DNA from: Lentisphaeria bacterium
Lineage (GTDB): Bacteria > Verrucomicrobiota > Lentisphaeria > Victivallales > UBA1829
Length of the DNA stretch: 64,000 bases
NCBI GenBank assembly: GCA_003526375.1
Contig: DPDG01000077.1
Coordinates: 62,001-126,000 of the forward strand
Reading direction: 5' to 3'
Shown here piece after piece: positions 22,559 through 31,544 of the stretch (within the stretch, counting starts at the first letter, position 1; every line of letters starts with the position of its first letter). The position numbers and the translations under genes were made by a program. A model generated the notes under the pieces. That model ran no database searches and was not told the DNA's origin. It saw only the letters and a program-made list of their open reading frames with translations.

Positions 22559-23532
22559 TTTTCCTGCTCACTGCTTTTCTGGTTGCTTTTCTGCTGGATT
22601 TCCTGTTCGGGGACCCGCATTCCGCATTGCATCCCGTCGCATTGGCGGGGAAACTGGTCTCCTCTGTTGAAAGAGTCTGCCGGAAGCTGCCGGGCGGCGG
22701 CATTTTTTCCGGTATGGCGGGATGGTTTCTGATGGTTGCCGTGTGCTGTCTGGCGGCTTACGTCTCAACATGGGGCGGCTGGAGGCTGAATGTATGGTGC
22801 GGGGCTGTCCTTGCCGGTGCCTGGCTGTATGTCTGCATCGCCCTGCGGAGCCTGATTGACCATGCGGAAGCGATCCGGCGCCCTTTGAAAAACGGAGATC
22901 TGACGGCGGCACGAAAGGCGCTCGGCATGATCGTGAGCCGTGATACGGAATCGCTGGACGAAAGCAATATCATCCGCGGAGCCGTGGAATCTCTCAGCGA
23001 AAATGTGATTGATGCGGTGAACAGCGCGCTTTTCTGGGCTGTGCTCGGCTATCTGGCGGGAGGTCTTCCGGGGCTTGCCGCCGGAGCGGTTTTCCTGCGG
23101 ATCGTGAACACGCTGGACGCCTGCTGGGGATACCGTGATGAAAAATATGAAAAATTCGGCAAGTTTGCAGCGCGCGCGGATGATTTCGCGCACTGGATTC
23201 CCGCCCGCATGACGATGGTTGCGATTGCATTTGCAGGCTTGTTCTGCGGCGGCAGTTTGATGCGGACGCTTGAGACGGGAATCCGGCACAGGAAAGATCA
23301 TCCGAGCCCGAATTCCTGTTACGGCATGGCGTCGTTTGCCGGGGCTCTGGGGATTCGGCTGGGCGGCGCGACGATATATGGCGGCGTGGCGGAGCCTTAT
23401 CCTTACTGGGGCGACGGCAGAAGCAGGCTTGTTGAGCGTGATCTTGTCCGTGCGGAGCGCCTGACCGTTGTCAGTTCCCTTGTGTTTGCAATCATGATTC
23501 TCGGAGGTGCGTGGCTGTGGTTCGCGGTCTGA
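22555..23532 (+). CDS. cbiB: Adenosylcobinamide-phosphate synthase
   Basis: This 325-residue inner-membrane protein attaches the aminopropanol (phosphate) arm to adenosylcobyric acid, using the product of the CobD domain encoded earlier in the operon. Motifs include LLDFLFGDPHSALHPV, SRDTESLDESNIIRGAVESLSENVIDAVNSALFWA and NTLDACWGYRDEKYEKFG. About four to five hydrophobic stretches are visible. The start at 22555 overlaps the cbiA stop by ATGA. Confidence 0.92.
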   Translation: MIFLLTAFLVAFLLDFLFGDPHSALHPVALAGKLVSSVERVCRKLPGGGIFSGMAGWFLMVAVCCLAAYVSTWGGWRLNVWCGAVLAGAWLYVCIALRSLIDHAEAIRRPLKNGDLTAARKALGMIVSRDTESLDESNIIRGAVESLSENVIDAVNSALFWAVLGYLAGGLPGLAAGAVFLRIVNTLDACWGYRDEKYEKFGKFAARADDFAHWIPARMTMVAIAFAGLFCGGSLMRTLETGIRHRKDHPSPNSCYGMASFAGALGIRLGGATIYGGVAEPYPYWGDGRSRLVERDLVRAERLTVVSSLVFAIMILGGAWLWFAV

Positions 23533-24107
23533 AAAAACTGATTCTGATCCGTCACGGGGAACTGCCTCCGATGTATCAGGGGCGTTATGTGGGGTCAAGC
23601 GATGTCTGCCTGAGCGCACAGGGGATATGCGACTGCCGGAAACTGGCGGCACGTTTTGCCGCATTGAACCCCGGAAAGATCTTCGTGAGCCCGATGCGGC
23701 GCGCCCGTGAAAGCGCCGCGGCGATCTGTCCGGAACGCAGGGATTTGATTTACGATCCGCGGATTCGCGAAGTCGATTTCGGGGACTGGGAGAACCTGAC
23801 GTTCGACGAGATTCAGAAAACCGCTCCGCCGGAACTGCTGGACCTCTGGTTCCGGCATCCGGAGGAGATGCGTTTCCCGAACGGAGCGTCCGTGGCGGAT
23901 CATTTTGCCGCAGTAGATGAGTTCATGGCGGAGATTCTTGCCCTGCCGGAGCCTGCGGCTGCCGTAATTACACATGGCGGCGTGCTGATGCGGATGATCT
24001 CGCGGGCGATGAAAATTCCCCCGGAACGGCAGTTCGAGGTTCTGCCGCCGAGGGCGTCGATGACAATTCTGAACTTTCATGAGGGAGTTTTTGCGTATGG
24101 AGAATAA
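23517..24107 (+). CDS. cobC: Alpha-ribazole phosphatase-like histidine phosphatase
   Basis: This 196-residue histidine phosphatase carries the LILIRHGE catalytic signature near the N-terminus, the SPMRRARESA motif, and the second catalytic His in VITHGGVLMRM. In B12 synthesis CobC removes the phosphate from alpha-ribazole-5'-phosphate or from the final adenosylcobalamin phosphate. GTG 23517 is 8 nt after GGAGGT and is preferred over GTG 23511, which is too close. Function follows mainly from operon position. Confidence 0.82.
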   Translation: MVRGLKKLILIRHGELPPMYQGRYVGSSDVCLSAQGICDCRKLAARFAALNPGKIFVSPMRRARESAAAICPERRDLIYDPRIREVDFGDWENLTFDEIQKTAPPELLDLWFRHPEEMRFPNGASVADHFAAVDEFMAEILALPEPAAAVITHGGVLMRMISRAMKIPPERQFEVLPPRASMTILNFHEGVFAYGE

Positions 24108-24633
24108 AATCATATTGGTGACAGGCGGCGCACGAAGCGGGAAAAGCGCTTTTTCCGAGCGCCTGGTGCGTGAAAACAGCAGCCGGCATGTTTATATTGC
24201 GACGTGTCCTGTGCTGGATGATGAAATGCGCGGGCGCGTGAAGCTCCACCGGGAGAGGCGGCGCGGCTATCAATGGATCACGATCGAGGAGCAGCTCGAT
24301 CTTGCCGGTGCTCTGAAGCGGGCGCAGGAGGAAAACGCGGACGGCGTGCTGATCGACTGTCTGACGCTCTGGATCAATAATCTGATGTACCATCTTCCGA
24401 AGTTCGATGAGGAGGAAATGAAAAAGAAGACGGCGGACCTGCTGGGTGCGCTGGAGGAGTATCCGGGACAGGTTGTCCTGGTGTTGAACGAGGTCGGCCT
24501 CGGGATCGTCCCGGGGACGCCGGAGGGACGTGTCTTCCGGGATTGTTCGGGGCGCTGCGGGCAGATGTGCGCGGCGGCGGCGGACGAAGTCTGGATGTGC
24601 GTATGCGGAATCCCTCTGAAAATCAAGGGGTGA
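24097..24633 (+). CDS. cobU: Adenosylcobinamide kinase / guanylyltransferase
   Basis: This 178-residue bifunctional enzyme phosphorylates adenosylcobinamide and transfers GMP to form Ado-cobinamide-GDP. The P-loop is VTGGARSGKSAFSERL, the conserved YIATCPVLDDEMRGRVKLHRERR carries the guanylylation His region, and VLNEVGLGIVP is also typical. ATG 24097 lies inside the cobC end (11-nt overlap). Length matches the family at about 180. Confidence 0.92.
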   Translation: MENKIILVTGGARSGKSAFSERLVRENSSRHVYIATCPVLDDEMRGRVKLHRERRRGYQWITIEEQLDLAGALKRAQEENADGVLIDCLTLWINNLMYHLPKFDEEEMKKKTADLLGALEEYPGQVVLVLNEVGLGIVPGTPEGRVFRDCSGRCGQMCAAAADEVWMCVCGIPLKIKG

Positions 24634-24636
24634 AAA

Positions 24637-25704
24637 ATGTCTTTGCTGGAAGAAACTGTCGCGAAAATCGAAAAACAGGATATGGACAGCCGCGAACATG
24701 CGAAAGAACATATTCTCAATCTGACCATGCCGCCGTGGGCGCTGGGGCGTCTGCTGGACCTTGCCGTGGATCTTGCCGGAATGACGCGGGGCATGACGCT
24801 TCCCGTCGCGAGGAAGAATATCGTCCTGATGGCGGGCGACCACGGAATCGTGAAACAGGGGGTCTGCCCGAATCCGCAGTCCGTCACAACGCAGATGATC
24901 TATAATTTCGTGAACCGGGGCGCGGGCATCAATGTGCTTGCGGAGAATGCTGGGGCGAAAGTGACGGTTGTGGATATGGGGGTGGCTTCCGATCTGTCGC
25001 CGCTGGTGCAATCCGGCGCGGTTCTCGACCGTAAAATCAGGGGAGGAACCTCCGACTTTACGGAGGGGCCCGCCATGACGCGGGAGGAGGCGGTGCGTTC
25101 GATCGAGTCCGGCATTGAACTGGTGCAGTCGCTTGCTGCGGATACCGATGTGTTCGGGACTGGCGAGATGGGAATCGGCAATACCTCGCCGAGTTCCGCG
25201 ATTGCGGCGGTGTTGTCCGGCATGGATGTGACTCCGCTGGTCGGACGCGGCGCGGGGCTGGACCCGTCGCGGCTCTCGCACAAGGCGGCGATGATCCGCC
25301 GCGGGATCGAGGTGAATCAGCCGGATCGTGATGATCCGCTGGATATCCTTTCCAAGGTCGGCGGATTTGAGATCGGCGGCATTGCCGGAGTGATTCTCGG
25401 AGCGGCGTCCCTGCGGCGCCCCGTGGTGGTGGACGGGTTCATTTCGAGCGCGGGCGCATTGATCGCGGCGGCGATTGAACCGGATTCCCGCGATTATATG
25501 ATCCTTGCGCACGGAAGCGCCGAACCCGGACACGTCGTGATGGCGAAGCTGCTTGACAAAAAGCCTTTGCTCGATCTCTCCATGAGGCTGGGGGAGGGGA
25601 CGGGCGCGGCGCTTGCCATGAATCTGCTCGATGCGGCATCCGCAATTATGAACCGCATGGCGACATTCGAGTCGGCAAAAGTAACGACCGAGGGAATCAG
25701 ATGA
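24637..25704 (+). CDS. cobT: Nicotinate-nucleotide-dimethylbenzimidazole phosphoribosyltransferase
   Basis: This 355-residue enzyme activates the lower-ligand base to its alpha-ribotide. Signatures include MAGDHGIVKQGVCPNPQSVT, GEMGIGNTSPSSAIAA and the catalytic glutamate in RLGEGTGAAL (about residue 320). It starts 3 nt after cobU and overlaps cobS by ATGA. The lower-ligand base used by this organism cannot be read from the sequence; no bza genes are seen in the window. Confidence 0.93.
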   Translation: MSLLEETVAKIEKQDMDSREHAKEHILNLTMPPWALGRLLDLAVDLAGMTRGMTLPVARKNIVLMAGDHGIVKQGVCPNPQSVTTQMIYNFVNRGAGINVLAENAGAKVTVVDMGVASDLSPLVQSGAVLDRKIRGGTSDFTEGPAMTREEAVRSIESGIELVQSLAADTDVFGTGEMGIGNTSPSSAIAAVLSGMDVTPLVGRGAGLDPSRLSHKAAMIRRGIEVNQPDRDDPLDILSKVGGFEIGGIAGVILGAASLRRPVVVDGFISSAGALIAAAIEPDSRDYMILAHGSAEPGHVVMAKLLDKKPLLDLSMRLGEGTGAALAMNLLDAASAIMNRMATFESAKVTTEGIR

Positions 25705-26420
25705 GGCCGTTTCTCGCCGCATTGTCGATGCTGAGCTGTATTCCGCCGGGGCGTTTCTGTCCGACGGAACAGGACATCATGCGTTCGATTCATTTTTTCC
25801 CTGCGGCGGGAATTCTTTTCGGCGCGATGTTTTACGCTCTTGCATGGCTGTTTACGGTTTATCTGCCTCATCCTGCGGCGGCGATGCTGCTTGCGCTTCT
25901 GCCGGAGTTCCTGACGAAAGGGTTTCATCTGGACGGACTGGCGGATACTGCGGACGGTTTCATGAGCAGCCGTCCGAAAGAGCGCAAGCTGGAGATCATG
26001 CGCGACAGCCGGATCGGAACGATGGGAGTCTTTGCGATCGTCGCCCTGCTCGGCATGAAGTTCGCCCTGTTCGATTCCATGACGGATATGATGGCGCCTG
26101 CCGCCCTGATGATGCTGAACGGGCGCTGTGCCATGGTGCTGTATATCGGCATGAGCAGATATGCACGTCCGGATGGTCTGGGAGCGTTGTTTTTCCGCAC
26201 GAAACCGTGGTTCGGCATGGTGTTCGCTTATTGCGCCATGCTTGCCTGCGGCTGGTTCCTTGCCGGAGTGAAAGGGCTGGCGGCGGCTGTCATGGTGACG
26301 GTGTTCGCTTTCGTCTGGAGCCATATCACGCGCCGTGTGATCGGCGGCGCGACCGGCGACACCATCGGCGCGAATGAAGAATTGAGCGAGCTTCTTACGC
26401 TGTTTCTTCTGATCTTCTGA
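25701..26420 (+). CDS. cobS: Adenosylcobinamide-GDP ribazoletransferase
   Basis: This 239-residue integral membrane protein joins Ado-cobinamide-GDP and alpha-ribazole to give adenosylcobalamin. The metal/phosphate site motif GFHLDGLADTADGFMSSRPKE is intact, and RDSRIGTMGVFAIVALL follows. Four to six hydrophobic segments are seen. It is the last gene of the corrinoid operon; no strong terminator follows, only a weak TTCATT/AATGAA hairpin near 26456-26472. Confidence 0.92.
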   Translation: MRPFLAALSMLSCIPPGRFCPTEQDIMRSIHFFPAAGILFGAMFYALAWLFTVYLPHPAAAMLLALLPEFLTKGFHLDGLADTADGFMSSRPKERKLEIMRDSRIGTMGVFAIVALLGMKFALFDSMTDMMAPAALMMLNGRCAMVLYIGMSRYARPDGLGALFFRTKPWFGMVFAYCAMLACGWFLAGVKGLAAAVMVTVFAFVWSHITRRVIGGATGDTIGANEELSELLTLFLLIF

Positions 26421-26533
26421 TGAAAATGAGATAGTGGCGCTTTTGAGAAAAATTTCATTCAAAAAAATGAAGTGGCAGTGCGATGCTCTGCATTGCAAAA
26501 AGACGATTGAACAGGACTTTCACTCTGAAGTGT

Positions 26534-26959
26534 TCAGTTGTTGCTTTTTTTATCAGAGGAAAAAGAGACACTGTCGTTTTTCATGCCCTTTTTTATCCAC
26601 CTTATGATAAGAAGCAGTGTTGACAGTACAGTAAATGTATTTATAGCATATAATACAGCACATGTCAGCATCCAAAAGGTATATCCGTATTTTGCTTGGA
26701 TCTTTCCAACAGGTTCTAAAGGAAGCGTCAGGGGTAATCCCAATATAAAGAATCCTATATCTCCTTCACTGCACCAATAGGAACCGAGAAAAACGAGCAG
26801 GGCAAGTCCAACCGAAATAACAGCAGACCATAGAATTAAAACTCTATTTCCGTTTTTATTAAGAATACCTGTGATAACAATAAACAGAAACAGCAAGATG
26901 AATAGGTAGAATAATAGTTCTACCAGTGTTAAGAGATCAAAAGCATAACTTGTAACCAT
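26534..26959 (-). CDS. Hypothetical membrane protein, four transmembrane segments
   Basis: This 141-residue protein is not recognised. It has four hydrophobic helices (around residues 10-32, 41-60, 66-82 and 95-118), a short charged C-terminus (KKGMKNDSVSFSSDKKSNN) and no conserved catalytic motif. A GAGAGGAA ribosome binding site precedes the ATG. It is lower in GC than the neighbouring corrinoid operon and is transcribed toward it, which suggests an accessory gene. Confidence 0.65.
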   Translation of the reverse strand: MVTSYAFDLLTLVELLFYLFILLFLFIVITGILNKNGNRVLILWSAVISVGLALLVFLGSYWCSEGDIGFFILGLPLTLPLEPVGKIQAKYGYTFWMLTCAVLYAINTFTVLSTLLLIIRWIKKGMKNDSVSFSSDKKSNN

Positions 26960-27048
26960 AACTTTTCCTCTCTGATTTATAAGGAGAGATTAACACCTTC
27001 ATCCCTGCCGGATATTTATCTTGCAGCACGTTGTTTTAACATAGCATG

Positions 27049-27435
27049 TTATTTTTCTGTTTCAAGTTCAAGATAAAAAAGCTGATTCGGTTTGTCAGCA
27101 GATCCATTTTCCTGTTTGGCTAACTCTTTTTCCGCATCTTCCGGCAGGATGCCTGTTTTGTTGATGCTGTCTGTATTTGAATTATAATCATGGCAGATGA
27201 TTCTGTAAGTGCAATTTTTATATTTTTCGCCCAGCATTGCTGCCGGACGCAGAGATGGATAATCGGCAATGACGGGACCTTCTATCTCAAACATGATCTT
27301 TGAAATTATTTTGAATACCTGTTCACAGAACATGGGGTCGTCATGATATACGCTCTCGCCCACCCGTCCTAATTCCAGCGATATCCTTTCCAGTTCTTTT
27401 ACAACAAAAGCGGCTTTGGTTTTCGTCTTTATCAT
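27049..27435 (-). CDS. Hypothetical protein, 128 residues
   Basis: The product is not recognised. It is soluble, with an N-terminal helical part rich in Lys and Glu and a Cys/Tyr-containing middle (KYKNCTYRIICHDYNSN). No motif of a known family is evident. It lies 58 nt after the AI-2E transporter on the same strand, and its ribosome binding site is weak, so it may be the second gene of that transcript. Confidence 0.5.
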   Translation of the reverse strand: MIKTKTKAAFVVKELERISLELGRVGESVYHDDPMFCEQVFKIISKIMFEIEGPVIADYPSLRPAAMLGEKYKNCTYRIICHDYNSNTDSINKTGILPEDAEKELAKQENGSADKPNQLFYLELETEK

Positions 27436-27493
27436 TTTATGGAGAATACCTTTGCTTTTATAGAATCGGTTTTGACTGAAACATCTATCTCGT

Positions 27494-29344
27494 CTATTTC
27501 TTTCCGGGGCTCCATACGTTGTAGATTTTGGGGATGAGATACTTGATCACGGCTGCCGCGGGAACGGCAAAAATCATACCCGTGATTCCGGCAAACAACC
27601 CGCCGAGCAGAACTACGATGATCGTTTCGACGGTAGTCAGCCCGATGGCGCCGCCGACCAGAGAGGGATACAGAATCAACTGTTCCAGCACGCCGTTGAT
27701 GATCGAATAGGTGATGATCACTCCGATCAGGGTTGTGGCAAGATGCACATCGACAAAGGCGATGCAGACCAGCGCAGTCAGCACGAAACTGGCGATGGGA
27801 CCGATGAAGGGAAGAAGAATCGTCAGCCCCGCAACAATTCCGAGCGGAACGGCATAAGGAACGGAAAAGATCGAAAATGCCGTCACATAAAGCACCGTTT
27901 CTATGAGAATGATGGAAATGTAGCCGCGCGTCCAACTGTCGAACATGCGGCAGATCCGGTTGATGATGTCTGCGGCTTCCTTCCGGCTTCCTTCCGAGGT
28001 TCTGGGGAGCCAGTTTGAATCGAAGATACTCTTGACGCACCAGTCGCCGATGCTTTCGCCGCCCGCATCGGCGGATGCTTTGAACGAATTGGAAAAGAGC
28101 GCCATTTTCTGGATGAAATACAGAAAAAAGAAAATGCAGAGAAGCAGGTCGAATACGAACGTGCCGAGAGTCGTCACGACGGCGATCAGCGTGGAGACGA
28201 TTCCCCTGCCTTTGGAAAACGCGACGCTGGCGATGTCCTTGCTGTTTTCCTGAATATAGGCGCGAATCTCCGGACGGAGCCATTCGACGAACTCTTTGAC
28301 GGAACGGATTTCCGGTTCTTTGTTGTCATCCGTTTTTCTCGTTTTTCTGGCGAGCTCCGCCAGTTCGCCGTTTTCAAGCGACAGAACCTTTTCCTCCGGT
28401 TTGATCCATGCCGAGATCGTATTCTCCAGATGTCCGAGAATCGGACTTGAATTCGCCCACCGGTTGACGGAGCGCCCCATGTTGATCGCCGCCGGAATCA
28501 GGATGGATACCGTCAGCATCAGTGCCAGCAGGGCTCCCAGAATGACTGTGACCAGAGCCGCGATGGAGGACTTCATGACCAGCACCTTGCGTGCCGCCAG
28601 TTCCTTTTCCTGAGCCGTCTGTTCCTTCGCCGGTGAAAAGATCATGCCGAGCTTACGGAGAGGATAACAGAAAAATGAGAAGAATTTTGAAACCGCTGTG
28701 ATGAGTCTTGTATTGAAGAAGTGTTTTTCAAAATACTTTTCCAGCGGCAGAAAGAAATAGGCGAGAATGATTCCGAAGATCAGGGATTTCAGAAAGGTCG
28801 CGGCAAGAATGAATACGATGATGACGACAAGCGCGACGGCGAGTCCCGCGCCGGAGTTCAGCACCTTTGCCGCTGTGGCGCGCCGCGCCGCCTCCTGCGC
28901 GATCAGATCCTGAATCCTGCGGGGATAAATCGCCATGGCTTCGGCGAGTTCCGTAAAGATTTTCCGGTTTTCCTCCTTGAGCGGCGTAACGGCTTTGTCC
29001 AGCTCCAGAATCGCGGAAGCCAGCAGGAGACGGTCGCTGACCGGGATCGTCGCCAGCCGGTGCGCGGCATCCAGAGCTCCGGCGTGGTTTACCGCCTTTT
29101 CCGCATTGTCGGCAAGTTCGTCCGTATCCAGTTCAGGCAGCGATTTTGCAAGAAGCAGCTTGAGTTCCTCAAGGTCTCTGTCCGGCGGCAGAGACTGGTT
29201 GATTGTCTTGTAGGCATATAGAAACAGAGTCAGAACCGCCTGTGCCTTATCCTGCGGGACAACTGCCATATATCTGGAGGCAAGATCAATAAAAACGGAA
29301 CTCCTGCGGCTCCGGAAAAAATTTGTAATGTCTGTCAGATTCAT
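27494..29344 (-). CDS. AI-2E family transporter (PF01594) with extra N-terminal cytosolic domain
   Basis: This 616-residue protein contains the AI-2E/UPF0118 membrane domain, about eight helices, ending in the diagnostic region PFIGPIASFVLTALVCIAF, GVLEQLILYPSLVGGAIGL, FAGITGMIFAVPAAAVIKYL. Members export small molecules or act as antiporters, and the family name does not prove autoinducer transport. The first 170 residues are soluble and mostly helical; the stretch VSDRLLLASAILELDKAVTPLKEENRKIFTELAEAM resembles a TerB-type fold, an inference from pattern only. A 90-residue charged loop (NSSPILGHLENTI to RAYIQENSKDI) interrupts the membrane part. Typical family members are about 350 residues, so this one is unusually long. 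Confidence 0.82.
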   Translation of the reverse strand: MNLTDITNFFRSRRSSVFIDLASRYMAVVPQDKAQAVLTLFLYAYKTINQSLPPDRDLEELKLLLAKSLPELDTDELADNAEKAVNHAGALDAAHRLATIPVSDRLLLASAILELDKAVTPLKEENRKIFTELAEAMAIYPRRIQDLIAQEAARRATAAKVLNSGAGLAVALVVIIVFILAATFLKSLIFGIILAYFFLPLEKYFEKHFFNTRLITAVSKFFSFFCYPLRKLGMIFSPAKEQTAQEKELAARKVLVMKSSIAALVTVILGALLALMLTVSILIPAAINMGRSVNRWANSSPILGHLENTISAWIKPEEKVLSLENGELAELARKTRKTDDNKEPEIRSVKEFVEWLRPEIRAYIQENSKDIASVAFSKGRGIVSTLIAVVTTLGTFVFDLLLCIFFFLYFIQKMALFSNSFKASADAGGESIGDWCVKSIFDSNWLPRTSEGSRKEAADIINRICRMFDSWTRGYISIILIETVLYVTAFSIFSVPYAVPLGIVAGLTILLPFIGPIASFVLTALVCIAFVDVHLATTLIGVIITYSIINGVLEQLILYPSLVGGAIGLTTVETIIVVLLGGLFAGITGMIFAVPAAAVIKYLIPKIYNVWSPGKK

Positions 29345-29452
29345 CCGCTTCTCCCCGTCGTAATCTGGAACAATATAGCATACAAGGTGAATTTTACGAG
29401 CCGGGGAAAGAATGGAATCCCCGGAAAAATCTCCGGCACGCTTTTTTCTGAA

Positions 29453-30550
29453 TCAGCGGGCGGGGGGAATCAGCGCAGCATCCAGAAAATCGCGCAGACA
29501 CGCTTCCGCTTTTTTCCTGTCTCCGCCGATGTCCGTCATCAACTGAAAAGTGTACCATGGGGCGCGGGAGGTCCAATGCCGCCGGAAGGAAAGAAAATTC
29601 CCCGTTGACCAGTCGGGACCGGCATACCATGCATAGACCAGATAGGAACGGTTGTCCGCAAGAGTGACGGTCATTTCCTGACATGCGAGCCCGCCCCGTG
29701 CGGTCATGAAGACAATTTCGCGGTGACCGTGGATCGTATTGCGGGCGCTTTTCAGGCAGAGTTCCGTCGGGTGGATGCTGTGAATGTCGCCGGTGATCCG
29801 GATGGATAACAGCGTGATCTTCCGGGTGCCGCTGATGTAAAGATGGCGTGTTGCCTGATTCCCCCTGAAGAAACGTTCTTCCTGCGGGGTGACTGCCTGG
29901 ACGAAAGCGAGATAGTCACCGACGCGCATCTTTTGTGAGTCCACGATCAGGGCATTGCCGTAAGCCGGCGGCGAATGGCGTATTGCCAGAATCATGCAGA
30001 CGCAGAACAGGGCACAGAGAAACAGAAGCGTCTGAAGCCGTATGGCATACTTTTTCAACAGGAAAAAAGATACGGCGAGGAGTCCCGCGGCAAAGGCTTT
30101 CAGCAGAAAACCGGATAGACTGAATCTCGTAATGAGCTCACGGCAGAAGTATTCCGTCCAGTAGGTTGTGGAGGGGCACCCCAGCAGGCAGATTCCCAGA
30201 ACCGGTGTCAGCGTCACGAAAATACGCAATCCGAAAAGCAAACCGCTCATGGACAGCAGGAACAGAAGCGCTCCCGCGATCTGGAGCGTATGAATATGTC
30301 TCCACAGCATCAACCCCCAGAAGCAGAACGCCGGAATCAGGAACCAGAGTGCGCGCATATCGAAATCCCTGACCTGTTTTTTCAGGCTGCGGAAAGAAAC
30401 TGCTGTGATCAGCAGGGCAAGCAGGTAAAAAATGAAATCGAATCTGTCCAGCGGAGAGGCTTTCCATGCGTGCAGCAGATAGGGAACCTTGAGCAGAAAC
30501 GGGATCGGCGCCGCACACATCAGGAGGATTCGCAGAATTTTCATGTTCAT
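29453..30550 (-). CDS. Exosortase-associated EpsI-like protein with N-terminal membrane domain
   Basis: This 365-residue protein has about seven hydrophobic segments in the first 215 residues and a soluble C-terminal domain. The latter matches the EpsI pattern: a HPTELCLKSARNTI motif (in EpsI, H-x-P-E-x-C-L-P followed by a Gly/Trp pair) and an extended beta region ending in WYTFQLMTDIGGDRKKAEACL. EpsI-like domains accompany exosortases and are often fused to them. The start overlaps the exosortase stop by ATGA. In this pair the membrane part of EpsI lacks the Cys-Arg-His triad, so it is an accessory rather than a second sortase. Confidence 0.68.
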   Translation of the reverse strand: MNMKILRILLMCAAPIPFLLKVPYLLHAWKASPLDRFDFIFYLLALLITAVSFRSLKKQVRDFDMRALWFLIPAFCFWGLMLWRHIHTLQIAGALLFLLSMSGLLFGLRIFVTLTPVLGICLLGCPSTTYWTEYFCRELITRFSLSGFLLKAFAAGLLAVSFFLLKKYAIRLQTLLFLCALFCVCMILAIRHSPPAYGNALIVDSQKMRVGDYLAFVQAVTPQEERFFRGNQATRHLYISGTRKITLLSIRITGDIHSIHPTELCLKSARNTIHGHREIVFMTARGGLACQEMTVTLADNRSYLVYAWYAGPDWSTGNFLSFRRHWTSRAPWYTFQLMTDIGGDRKKAEACLRDFLDAALIPPAR

Positions 30551-31365
30551 TGCGGCTCCTCCGTCTTTTCCTGTTTGAAAAGTTTTCCTGTAAGAAAAAG
30601 CAGCAGCATGGCCGAGATCACGACACAGTAGCCGAGCAGGGAATGAACCGGGTCATGGAACGCCCGTTCCCCGATTCGGAACGAGAGGAGAATCACAACG
30701 GTGAGCCGCAGGGTGTTGGCAAGGAGAATGGCAGGAAGCAGAGTGAGGTAGTGCAGCAGTCTCATCCAGAAATTCCTGTGTTCGAAATATACGACGAACC
30801 AGCCCAGGAGCAGCATCGCTTCCAGAAGCTCGACGCCGCTGCACGCAGCCGTTACGGCGACATGGTCCTTTCCCGTAAAGATGACTGCCTGGTCCAGCGA
30901 ACATTCCACACCGACGGCCTGAAGCAGCAGAACGGTCAGCGCCGCGCAGATTTTGCTCAACGGGGAACTCAGGAGCAGATGCAGGTAATCCATGGAGCTG
31001 AGCAGAATGAAAAGGATGAAATTCGGAAGCGCGAGCTTCAGCGCAAGAAGAGTGCCTCCCGCATAGGCGTAGACGGCTCCTGCGGCAATCCAAATACTCC
31101 AGTAAATTCCGATCCGAGGGGAAAACACCGCCGCTGCCGCACTGAGTCCCAGCAGCAGCCACGGAAAATATGCATCTGCTCCGGACCTGCGCGGCGGATT
31201 CCCTTTCTTCAGTACCGGAACAGAGAGGCACAGCGCCAGCAGCCACAGAGCATAGGTTCCCGCCTGTTCTCCCGTGAAAGCCATTCGCCCCAGAATGAAA
31301 AGCGCGGACAGTGCCATAAGAACGGCAGGCAGCGTCAGCGGGAAGTCTGTTTTCAAAAACTTCAT
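30547..31365 (-). CDS. Exosortase / archaeosortase family protein
   Basis: This 272-residue protein is a polytopic membrane cysteine protease/transpeptidase that in known systems processes C-terminal PEP-CTERM-like tags and anchors proteins to the envelope. The catalytic triad is in place: Cys175 in TAACSGVELLEA, Arg220 in LANTLRLTVV, and His241 in HDPVHSLLGY. About eight hydrophobic helices surround them. It is cotranscribed with the EpsI-like protein and divergent from a TPR protein, a combination typical of exosortase loci. No PEP-CTERM-type substrate was found in this window. Confidence 0.85.
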   Translation of the reverse strand: MKFLKTDFPLTLPAVLMALSALFILGRMAFTGEQAGTYALWLLALCLSVPVLKKGNPPRRSGADAYFPWLLLGLSAAAAVFSPRIGIYWSIWIAAGAVYAYAGGTLLALKLALPNFILFILLSSMDYLHLLLSSPLSKICAALTVLLLQAVGVECSLDQAVIFTGKDHVAVTAACSGVELLEAMLLLGWFVVYFEHRNFWMRLLHYLTLLPAILLANTLRLTVVILLSFRIGERAFHDPVHSLLGYCVVISAMLLLFLTGKLFKQEKTEEPQ

Positions 31366-31469
31366 GCGGCCTTTCTTTTCGTAAAAATGATATTCCGTAA
31401 AAATACCTGCATGACTTCGTTTGTCAAATGAAGAAGGGAAGAAATCACTGAAAAATTATTGATTGTATA

Positions 31470-31498
31470 TTGACAATGTGCGGCTTTCAGATTATAAT
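31470..31498 (+). promoter_or_regulatory. perfect consensus sigma70 promoter of the TPR gene
   Basis: TTGACA (31470-31475), a 17-nt spacer and TATAAT (31493-31498) match the housekeeping consensus exactly. It also fixes the gene start, because the upstream in-frame ATG at 31470 would lie in the -35 box. Confidence 0.85.
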
Positions 31499-31544
31499 AA
31501 TAAATCTGCAGTTGTTTATCCGGAATATTTCAGCGGGGGAGTTC

